A stretch of DNA of 64,000 nt. Source: CBDEVH01 sp965243565. Lineage in GTDB: Bacteria > Pseudomonadota > Gammaproteobacteria > Tethybacterales > Persebacteraceae. Shown piece by piece: positions 19,244 to 27,695 of this stretch. The position numbers and the translations under genes are program-made. Location: contig OZ251571.1 of assembly GCA_965243565.1 (NCBI GenBank), positions 1,612,001 to 1,676,000 of the forward strand, given 5' to 3'. The notes below the pieces were generated by a model. The model searched no databases and had not been told where the DNA came from. It saw nothing but the letters and a program-made list of their open reading frames with translations. Within the stretch, counting starts at the first letter, position 1. Each line of letters begins with the position of its first letter.

Positions 19244-19771
19244 TCATTTTATTTCATTTTTTGATAATAATGAATAATTGAAGGTAATTTTACCAACTCT
19301 CGGATCATCAATTGATATCAAATTACCTTCTTTCGTAATATTTACAGTTTCAAGATCTTCTCCAGGACCACTGTAAATCATTTTTAATACTCCATCATCT
19401 GAAGTTGTAAGTTTCGTAATATTTTCATCAATAATATCTGCCCAAGTTCTCTTGTTTTTGTTTGCATCCTTTCCTCCTCGTAGTCCAATCTCATTAAAAA
19501 GATATCCATATGCCCCATTTTGAGCTCCATTGGCAAACTTACCGCCTGATAAAGATGATGCAGTACCACCTACAACGGCATGACCTATCAAACGTCTAGC
19601 ACTAAATTCTCCCTCATTACCAGGAATTAAGCCACTAGTCCCCGCAAATTTAGTAAAAGCACTACTCGCAAATCCATGTCCAAATTTACCGCCTTGCATT
19701 TTAGTAGCAATACCTCCTACAACACCATGTGCTGCCCACTGTAGTGGATAAACCCTCTCCCATTCTTGCAA
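19244..19771 (-). pseudogene. C-terminal fragment of a polymorphic toxin (CDI/hemagglutinin or RHS type)
   Basis: The open frame encodes two tandem Gly-rich segments, AAHGVVGGIATKMQGGKFGH and GHAVVGGTASSLSGGKFANG, then NGAYGYLFNE, followed by about 80 variable residues. These Gly-rich GGKF.GF and YLFNE motifs are typical of the region just before the toxin domain in contact-dependent inhibition and RHS proteins (family knowledge). No ATG start exists; the frame begins at TTG inside the end of the truncated mod gene, so only the last part of the toxin gene survives, fused by recombination. The C-terminal toxin activity (after KRTWADIIDENI) is not recognisable. Confidence 0.7.
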
Positions 19772-20926
19772 ATTGACTTAACCTATATTTACCTTTTTCA
19801 TCTTCTTCGCTAAATTTTTTTAAAAATTTTTCCTCACTAATATTTAATTCTTTTACTTTCGCTATGTCTATATTGCAAGCGTACACTAACATAAATTCAT
19901 TTGTAGTAGCAAAAAATTTATCATTTGTTCTTCCTCCGGGAAAATGTCTAACTGTAATAATCCCGAGTCTATTTTCTCTGCAAAAAATTTCATCGGCTAG
20001 CGTTCCTAGATAAAAAAGTTCGGTGTGGTCAATAGCGATAGCGATAAATCCATCATCTCGTAATAATTTTTTCGCTACTTCTAATCTATTTTTTATAAAG
20101 GTTAGCCAAGTACTATGATTAAAAGTATTGTTATAAGTAAAAATATTGGCATCGCCTCCCGTGTTATACGGCGGATCAATATAAATTAGTTTTACTTTAC
20201 CCGCAAATTGCTTTTTCAAACTATGTAATGCTAGTAAATTATTACCTTTGATGATTAAATTTTCTTTTATAGTGCCGTCTGTATCTCTTCTTAACACTGC
20301 CCCATCCTGCTGTACAGTCCACCCCTTCGCAGAAGGGGAATTTTCACCATCTTTGGTGAATTTTTTCCAGTGTGTAAGTGCTTTATGGTCAAAAAGTCTG
20401 TCTATTTCATCGTGAGCAAGTACGGAATTAAAAATATCTCTTTTCGTTTGCCGTTTTTTTGTTTGTATCCCGCAGGTTCTGTTATTTTTTCACCTTGTTC
20501 TGTTCTCGTTTTTTCTTCTTGATATTCAAAATAGGTGTCTGTTCCTTCTTCGGTGCTTTGTCCACCTTCTAAAACACAATCTTTATATGGGAAATTTAAA
20601 ACAACATCATTGGTATTTTTGAGGAATTTTTTACCATCGGTTAAGCCAATTCTATTTTTATAAGCGGTATAACTATTATTGATTTTGTTTTCTTCCATAA
20701 AAAAACGAAAGTCATTTGTCTTAAATACATAGGCATTTTTAGTTTTTAGAAAAAATTTATTTTTAAAATCATTATCTTGAAACAATAAATCAATTATTTT
20801 TTCATCAGTATGCTCTACTAAATCCAAAAGAAGCGTTTGATTAAGCTCTGTTTTATCTTCGTTCCAAAGTCTATCGTCTTCTTTTAAGACTTGTTCAATC
20901 GCTTTTTTGAGGGTTGTATTATTCAT
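19701..20926 (-). pseudogene. mod: Type III restriction-modification methyltransferase (mod), frameshifted and truncated
   Basis: The N-terminus (20402-20926; LKKAIEQVLKEDDRLWNED, SYTAYKNRIGLTDGKKFL) matches type III Mod. A 2-bp GA duplication at 20437-20440 shifts the frame: without it KRKDIFNSVLAHDEIDRLFDH continues directly into the 19701-20297 frame, which holds the adenine-methyltransferase motif IDPPYNTG, FIKNRLEVAKKLL and DDGFIAIAIDHTE. After KYRLSQFARMGEG the gene joins the toxin fragment out of frame at about 19750-19760 and stops. The target-recognition half and any res gene are lost. Mod enzymes make N6-methyladenine; this one cannot be functional as read. Confidence 0.88.
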
Positions 20927-21257
20927 AAGCTCCTATATTCATAAATTAGAGTATCAGACAAAGGCAAGCAAATATTCTACTCGTAAAATTAATCATACCA
21001 TTTTATTATAGTATGATAACCTGAATAAAAATAATCAATTTTTATTCTTTGATTCTGAAAAAATTCATTTTACGGCGATTTACAACCCTACGGCAAACAA
21101 GGCATTAAAGATAACATCTTAAATCACTTCAGAGAAATATCATTGCTTATAATTTTGGCAATCACATTGGGGGAATTATGCAAAGGTCTAAAAGTAATAA
21201 TTTGGCATTATTATCTACAGCGTAAACTGATATTAGACTTTAGTATAATATGTTTTG
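20901..21257. repeat. 357-bp direct repeat upstream of the second ankyrin gene (copy B)
   Basis: Ungapped match to 15542-15898 with about five substitutions. It spans the first 26 bp of mod, the mod-ankyrin intergenic region and the ankyrin promoter. The shared boundaries show that mod start, spacer and ankyrin gene were duplicated as a block. Confidence 0.93.
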
Positions 21258-23417
21258 ATGAAAGTGCTTTTATTATTATTTTTTATTACCTTATTTGCAA
21301 CAGCAAATGCTCAAGAATGTGATGATGAATATCCAAGTTGTTTTGACATCAATTGGGAAACGGCAACTCCCAAAGACATTGCTAATATTGACCCTAATAA
21401 CACGGCTTCATATAAGTTAACACCACTGCACTATGCGGCAAAATGGAGTGGGAATCCAAAAGTCATTCAACTATTAATCGATAAGGGTGCCGATGTCAGG
21501 GCTAAAAGTTATGGTGGAGAAACATCTCTACATTGGGCTACACTCCATAACAAAAACCCAAAAGTCATTCAACTATTAATCGATAAGGGTGCCGATGTCA
21601 GGGCTAAAAGTTATGGTGGAGAAACATCTCTACATTGGGCTGCACTCCATAACAAAAACCCAAAAGTCATTCAACTATTAATCGATAAGGGTGCCGATGT
21701 ACATAATAAAGATAATGACGGAAATGCCTCTTTACATTGGGCTGCAGGTCATCATTGGGCATCCTATAACAAAAATCCAGAAGTCATTCAACTATTAATT
21801 GATAAGGGTGCTGATGTAAACAATAAAAATATCTATGGCCAAACACCTTTACATAGGGCAGCAATGCGTAATAAAAATCCAGAAATCATTCAACTATTAA
21901 TTGATAAGGGTGCCGATGTAAATAATAAAAGTTATTTTGGACATACTCTAATAAAGGATGCAGCAAAATGGAGTGATAGTCCAACAGTCATTCAACTATT
22001 AATCGATAATGGTGCTGATGTTGATGTAAATGATAAAGATAGAATAGAAAAAATCCTACTTGCAGCGGCAAGCACTCAAGAATGTGATTATCATAAAGAT
22101 CCCAATTGTTTTGGCATTAATTGGGAAACAGCAACACCCGAAGACATTGCTGATATTAATCCCAACAACACTGATTTAAATAAGAGAACAGGCTTACACT
22201 ATGCAGCAAAATGGAGTGATAATCCAACAGTCATTCAACTGCTTATCGATAAGGGCACCGATGTATATAGTAAAGATAATAATGGAAATACACCTTTACA
22301 TGATGCCGCAGCCAATAACAAGAATCCAGAAGTTATTCAACTGCTTATCGACAATGATGCCGATATACATGACAAAGATATTGATGGAAAAACACCTTTA
22401 CATAATGCAGCATATTTTAACTCTAATCTAAGAGTTATTCAACTATTAATTGATAAGGGTGCCGATGTAAAGGCTAAAAATGATGATGGCAGAACACCTT
22501 TACATTGGGCGGCAGGCTATAACAAAAATCTCGACGTTATTCAACTGCTTATTGATAAGGGTGCCGATGTAAAGGCTAAAGCTGATTATGGCAGAACACC
22601 TTTACATTGGGCTGCAGTCCATAACAAAAATCTCGACGTTATTCAACTGCTTATTGATAAGGGTGCCGATGTAAAGGCTAAAGCTGATGATGGCAGAACA
22701 CCTTTATATAGGGCAGCAATGCATAATAAAAATCCAGAAGTTATTCAACTGCTTATCGATAAGGGTGCCGATGTACATCATAAAAATAAAGATGGCGAAG
22801 CACTTTTACATTCGGCTGCACTCCATAACAAAAACCCAGAAGTCATTCAACTGCTTATCGACAATGATGCCGATATACATGACAAAGATATTGATGGAAA
22901 AACACCTTTACATAATGCAGCATATTTTAACTCTAATCTAAGAGTTATTCAACTATTAATTGATAATGGTGCCGATGTAAAGGCTAAAAATGATGATGGA
23001 AATACCCCCCTACATTGGGCTGCACTCCATAACAAAAACCCAGAAGTCATTCAACTGCTTATCGACAATGATGCCGATATACATGACAAAGATATTGATG
23101 GAAAAACACCTTTACATAATGCAGCATATTTTAACTCTAATCTAAGAGTTATTCAACTGCTTATTGATAAGGGTGCCGATGTAAATGCTAAAAGTTATGG
23201 CGGAGATACACCTTTACATTCGGCTGCACGCCATAACAAAAACCCAGAAGTCATTCAACTGCTTATCGATAAGGGTGCCGATGTTTTTGCACTAGATGAT
23301 GGTTTTGTTATCCCTTATTTTTATGCTCTTATAGCATTTTTATCTGGTAAAGATTCAAATTCTGACAAGGTTAACATCATTACAAAACAAATGCGTTATG
23401 TATTATTTCGCATATAA
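21258..23417 (+). CDS. Secreted ankyrin-repeat protein, paralog 2
   Basis: The 719-residue paralog has a signal peptide nearly identical to copy 1, about 17 ankyrin repeats (six before and eleven after the Cys-containing linker) and the same C-terminal tail. It has a local duplication of the repeat containing VRAKSYGGETSLHWA and three copies of a cassette with NDADIHDKDIDGKTPLHNAA that is rare in the other paralogs. This is direct evidence of repeat shuffling within the gene. The leaderless-type promoter is at 21244-21249. The start is ATG 21258, with TTG 21255 the alternative. Confidence 0.9.
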   Translation: MKVLLLLFFITLFATANAQECDDEYPSCFDINWETATPKDIANIDPNNTASYKLTPLHYAAKWSGNPKVIQLLIDKGADVRAKSYGGETSLHWATLHNKNPKVIQLLIDKGADVRAKSYGGETSLHWAALHNKNPKVIQLLIDKGADVHNKDNDGNASLHWAAGHHWASYNKNPEVIQLLIDKGADVNNKNIYGQTPLHRAAMRNKNPEIIQLLIDKGADVNNKSYFGHTLIKDAAKWSDSPTVIQLLIDNGADVDVNDKDRIEKILLAAASTQECDYHKDPNCFGINWETATPEDIADINPNNTDLNKRTGLHYAAKWSDNPTVIQLLIDKGTDVYSKDNNGNTPLHDAAANNKNPEVIQLLIDNDADIHDKDIDGKTPLHNAAYFNSNLRVIQLLIDKGADVKAKNDDGRTPLHWAAGYNKNLDVIQLLIDKGADVKAKADYGRTPLHWAAVHNKNLDVIQLLIDKGADVKAKADDGRTPLYRAAMHNKNPEVIQLLIDKGADVHHKNKDGEALLHSAALHNKNPEVIQLLIDNDADIHDKDIDGKTPLHNAAYFNSNLRVIQLLIDNGADVKAKNDDGNTPLHWAALHNKNPEVIQLLIDNDADIHDKDIDGKTPLHNAAYFNSNLRVIQLLIDKGADVNAKSYGGDTPLHSAARHNKNPEVIQLLIDKGADVFALDDGFVIPYFYALIAFLSGKDSNSDKVNIITKQMRYVLFRI

Positions 23418-23495
23418 CAAAATAATACAAAGTAATAATTTGGCATTATTATCTACAGCGTAAACTGATATTAGACTTTAGTATAATATGTTTTG
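23418..23495 (+). repeat. Conserved ankyrin intergenic spacer, copy 1 (with promoter)
   Basis: This 78-bp spacer recurs almost identically at 25566-25643 and 27618-27695, and without its last bases at 30033-30097 before dinB. It contains ggcattattatctacagcg and the TATAAT 8 nt before the next ATG. It defines the unit boundary of the tandem array. Confidence 0.93.
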
Positions 23496-25565
23496 ATGAA
23501 AGTACTTTTATTATTATTTTTTACCCTATTTGCAACAGCAAATGCTCAAGAATGTGATGATGAATATCCAAGTTGTTTTGACATCAATTGGGAAACGGCA
23601 ACTCCCAAAGACATTGCTAATATTGACCCTAACAACACGGCTTCATATAAGTTAACACCACTGCACTATGGGGCAAAATGGAGTGGTAATCCAGAAATTA
23701 CTCAACTGCTTATTGATAAAGGTGCCGATGTCAGGGCTAAAAGTTATGGTGGAGAAACATCTCTACATTGGGCTGCACTCCATAACAAAAACCTAAAAGT
23801 CATTCAACTATTAATTGATAATGGTGCCGATGTACATAATAAAGATAATGACGGAAATGCCTCTTTACATTGGGCTGCAGGTCATCATTGGGCATCCTAT
23901 AACAAAAATCCAGAAGTCATTCAACTATTAATTGATAAGGGTGCTGATGTAAACAATAAAAATAACTATGACCAAACACCCTTACATTTGGCAGTAGAAT
24001 ATAAAAATGATCCGGAAATCATTCAACTATTAATTGATAAGGGTGCCGATGTAAATAATAAAAGTTATTTTGGAGATACTATAATAAAGGATGCAATATC
24101 CCGTAACAAAAATCCAAAAGTCATTCAACTATTAATCGATAATGGTGCTGATGTTGATGTAAATGATAAAGATAGAATAGAAAAAATCCTACTTGCAGCG
24201 GCAAGCACTCAAGAATGTGATTATTATAAAGATCCCAATTGTTTTGGCATTAATTGGGAAACAGCAACTCCCAAAGACATTGCTGATATTAATCCCAAAG
24301 ACATTGCTGATATTAATCCCAAAAACACTGCTTTAAATAAGTTAACACCACTGCACTATGCGGCAAAATGGAGTGGTAATCCAGAAATTACTCAACTGCT
24401 TATTGATAATGGTGCCGATGTATATAGTAAAGATAATAATGGAAATACACCTTTATATTATGCCGCCAATAACAAGAATCCAGAAGTTATTCAACTGCTT
24501 ATCGATAAGGGCGCCGATGTACATGACAAAAATGAAAGTGGACAAACACCTTTATATTGGGCATTAAATAACAAGAATTTCGAAGTTATTCAACTGTTTA
24601 TTGATAAGGGTGCCGATGTTCATTATAAAGATAATTATGGAAATACACCTTTACATTATGCGGCAATGCGTAATAAAAAATCAGACGTTATGCAACTGCT
24701 TATCGATAAGGGTGCCGATGTAAAGGCTAAAGATGATGATGGCAGAACACCTTTACATGCGGCAGGCAATAACAAAAATCTCGACGTTATTCAACTGCTT
24801 ATTGATAAGGGTGCCGATGTAAAGGCTAAAGATGATGATGGCGAAACCCCTTTACATAGGGCGGCAATGCTTAATAAAAATCCAGAAATTATTCAACTGC
24901 TTATCGATAAGGGTGCCGATGTACATTATAAAAATGAAAAGGGAGAAGCACTTTTACATTTAGCAGGAATATTTAACAAAAACCCTGAAGTTATCCAACT
25001 ACTTATTGATAATGGTGCCGATATTCATAGTAAAGATAACGATGGCGCAACACCTTTACATAAGGCAACATATTATAACTTTAATCCAAGAGTTATTCAA
25101 CTGCTTATTGATAAGGGTGCCGATGTTCATAGTAAAGATAATAAGGGCGCAACACCCTTGTATTCTGCAGCAATCAGGAATGAGAATCCAGAAGTTATTC
25201 AACTGCTTATCGATAAGGGTGCCGATATTCATAGTAAAGATAATATTGGCGGAACACCTTTACATGCGGCAGCATGGAATAACAATAACCCAAAAGTTAT
25301 TCAACTGCTTATTGATAAGGGTGCCGATATAAATGCTAAAAGTTATGGCGGAGATACACCCTTACATTCGGCTGCAGTCCATAACAAAAACCCAGAAGTT
25401 ATTCAACTGCTTATCGATAATGGTGCCAATGTTTTTGCACTAGACGATGGTTTTGTTATCCCTTATTTTTATGCTCTTATAGCATTTTTATCTGGTAAAG
25501 ATTCAAATTCTGACAAGGTTAACATCATTACAAAACAAATGCGTTATGTATTATTTGGCATATAA
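23496..25565 (+). CDS. Secreted ankyrin-repeat protein, paralog 3
   Basis: The 689-residue paralog has a signal peptide (MKVLLLLFFTLFATANA, one residue shorter than copy 1) and about 16 repeats (five plus eleven). Its middle linker carries a 9-residue direct duplication (PKDIADIN twice in a row). It shares the cassettes VHSKDNKGATPL and IHSKDNDGATPL with paralog 5. The C-terminal tail ends MRYVLFGI instead of FRI. The promoter TATAAT lies at 23482-23487. Confidence 0.9.
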   Translation: MKVLLLLFFTLFATANAQECDDEYPSCFDINWETATPKDIANIDPNNTASYKLTPLHYGAKWSGNPEITQLLIDKGADVRAKSYGGETSLHWAALHNKNLKVIQLLIDNGADVHNKDNDGNASLHWAAGHHWASYNKNPEVIQLLIDKGADVNNKNNYDQTPLHLAVEYKNDPEIIQLLIDKGADVNNKSYFGDTIIKDAISRNKNPKVIQLLIDNGADVDVNDKDRIEKILLAAASTQECDYYKDPNCFGINWETATPKDIADINPKDIADINPKNTALNKLTPLHYAAKWSGNPEITQLLIDNGADVYSKDNNGNTPLYYAANNKNPEVIQLLIDKGADVHDKNESGQTPLYWALNNKNFEVIQLFIDKGADVHYKDNYGNTPLHYAAMRNKKSDVMQLLIDKGADVKAKDDDGRTPLHAAGNNKNLDVIQLLIDKGADVKAKDDDGETPLHRAAMLNKNPEIIQLLIDKGADVHYKNEKGEALLHLAGIFNKNPEVIQLLIDNGADIHSKDNDGATPLHKATYYNFNPRVIQLLIDKGADVHSKDNKGATPLYSAAIRNENPEVIQLLIDKGADIHSKDNIGGTPLHAAAWNNNNPKVIQLLIDKGADINAKSYGGDTPLHSAAVHNKNPEVIQLLIDNGANVFALDDGFVIPYFYALIAFLSGKDSNSDKVNIITKQMRYVLFGI

Positions 25566-25643
25566 CAAAATAATACAAAGTAATAATTTGGCATTATTAT
25601 CTACAGCGTAAACTGATATTAGACTTTAGTATAATATGGTTTG
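25566..25643 (+). repeat. Conserved ankyrin intergenic spacer, copy 2
   Basis: Second copy of the 78-bp spacer; the -10 TATAAT is at 25630-25635. Confidence 0.93.
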
Positions 25644-27617
25644 ATGAAAGTACTTTTATTATTATTTTTTATTTCCCTATTTGCAACAGCAAATGCTCAA
25701 GAATGTTATGATTATGGAGATCCCAATTATTATCAAGATCCCAATTGTTTTAACATCAATTGGGAAACAGCAACTCCCAAAGACATTGCTAATATTGACC
25801 CTAACAACACGGCTTCATATAAGTTAACACCACTGCACTATGCTGCAAGATGGAGTGAGAATCCAAAAGTCATTCAACTATTAATCGATAAGGGTGCCAA
25901 TGTCAGGGCTAAAAGTTATGGTGGAGAAACATCTCTACATTGGGCTGCATCCAATAACAAAAACCTAAAAGTCATTCAACTATTAATCGATAAGGGTGCC
26001 GATGTACATAATAAAGATAATGACGGAAATGCCTCTTTACATTGGGCTGCAGGTCATCATTGGGCATCCTATAACAAAAATCCAGAAGTCATTCAACTAT
26101 TAATTGATAATGGCGCTGATGTAAACAATAAAAATAACTATGGCCAAACACTCTTACATTTGGCAGTAATATATAAAAATGATCCGGAAATCATTCAACT
26201 ATTAATTGATAAGGGTGCCGATGTAAATAATAAAAATTATTTTGGAGATACTCTAATAAAGGATGCAATATCCCGTAACAAAAATCCAAAAGTCATTCAA
26301 CTATTAATCGATAATGGTGCTGATGTTGATGTAAATGATAAAGATAGAATAGAAAAAATCCTACTTGCAGCGGCAAGCACTCAAGAATGTGATTATTATA
26401 AAGATCCCAATTGTTTTGGCATTAATTGGGAAACAGCAACTCCCAAAGACATTGCTGATATTAATCCCAAAAACACTGCTTTAAATAAGTTAACACCACT
26501 GCACTATGCGGCAAAATGGAGTGGTAATCCAACAGTCATTCAACTGCTTATCGATAATGGTGCCGATTTACATAATAAAGATAATAATGGAAATACACCT
26601 TTACATTCGGCAGCCGCCAATAACAAGAATCTCGAAGTTATTCAACTGCTTATTGATAAGGGTGCCGATGTACATTATAAAGATCATGGACAAACACTTT
26701 TACATGATGCGGCAATGCGTAATAAAAATATCGACGTTATGCAACTGCTTATCGATAATGGTGCCGATGTAAAGGCTAAAAATTCTAACGGACAAACACC
26801 TTTACATTGGGCGGCAGGCAATAACAAAAATCTCGACGTTATTCAACTGCTTATTGATAAGGGTGCCGATGTTCATTATAAAAATAAAGATGGCGAAACC
26901 CCTTTACATAGGGCAGCAATGTATAATAAAAATCCAGAAATTATTCAACTGCTTATCGATAAGGGTGCCGATGTACATTATAAAAATAAAGATGGCGAAG
27001 CACTTTTACATTTAGCAGGAAGATTTAACAAAAATCCAGAAGTTATCCAACCACTTATTGATAATGGTGCCGATATTCATAGTAAAGATAACGATGGCGC
27101 AACACCTTTACATAAGGCAGCATATTATAACTTTAATCCAAGAGTTATTCAACTGCTTATTGATAAGGGTGCCGATGTTCATAGTAAAGATAATAGGGGC
27201 GGAACACCCTTGTATTGGGCAGCAATCAGGAATAAGAATCCAGAAGTTATTCAACTGCTTATCGATAATGGTGCCGATGTAAAGGCTAAAAATTATAACG
27301 GACAAACACCTTTACATTGGGCGGCAGGCAATAACAATAACCCAAAAGTTATTCAACTGCTTATTGATAATGGTGCCGATATAAATGCTAAAAGTTATGG
27401 CGGAGATACACCTTTACATCGGGCGGCACTCTTTAACAAAAACCCAGAAGTTATTCAACTGCTTATCGATAATGGTGCCAATGTTTTTGCACTAGACGAT
27501 TTTTTTGTTATCCCTTATTTTTATGCTCTTATAGCATTTTTATATGGTGAAGATTCAAATTTTGATAAGGTTAACATCATTACAAAACAAATGCGTTACG
27601 TATTATTTCGCATATAA
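25644..27617 (+). CDS. Secreted ankyrin-repeat protein, paralog 4
   Basis: The 657-residue protein is the shortest of the five, with about 15 repeats (five plus ten). Its mature N-terminus differs: ECYDYGDPNYYQDPNCFNINW replaces ECDDEYPSCF (same idea, two Cys further apart), resembling the internal linker of all paralogs and perhaps converted from it. One repeat is shortened (HYKDHGQTLLH lacks two residues). The tail has FALDDFFVIPYFYALIAFLY. It is probably exported like the others. Confidence 0.9.
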   Translation: MKVLLLLFFISLFATANAQECYDYGDPNYYQDPNCFNINWETATPKDIANIDPNNTASYKLTPLHYAARWSENPKVIQLLIDKGANVRAKSYGGETSLHWAASNNKNLKVIQLLIDKGADVHNKDNDGNASLHWAAGHHWASYNKNPEVIQLLIDNGADVNNKNNYGQTLLHLAVIYKNDPEIIQLLIDKGADVNNKNYFGDTLIKDAISRNKNPKVIQLLIDNGADVDVNDKDRIEKILLAAASTQECDYYKDPNCFGINWETATPKDIADINPKNTALNKLTPLHYAAKWSGNPTVIQLLIDNGADLHNKDNNGNTPLHSAAANNKNLEVIQLLIDKGADVHYKDHGQTLLHDAAMRNKNIDVMQLLIDNGADVKAKNSNGQTPLHWAAGNNKNLDVIQLLIDKGADVHYKNKDGETPLHRAAMYNKNPEIIQLLIDKGADVHYKNKDGEALLHLAGRFNKNPEVIQPLIDNGADIHSKDNDGATPLHKAAYYNFNPRVIQLLIDKGADVHSKDNRGGTPLYWAAIRNKNPEVIQLLIDNGADVKAKNYNGQTPLHWAAGNNNNPKVIQLLIDNGADINAKSYGGDTPLHRAALFNKNPEVIQLLIDNGANVFALDDFFVIPYFYALIAFLYGEDSNFDKVNIITKQMRYVLFRI

Positions 27618-27695
27618 CAAAATAATACAAAGTAATAATTTGGCATTATTATCTACAGCGTAAACTGATATTAGACTTTAGTATAATATGGTTTG
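27618..27695 (+). repeat. Conserved ankyrin intergenic spacer, copy 3
   Basis: Third copy of the 78-bp spacer; the -10 TATAAT is at 27682-27687. Confidence 0.93.
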
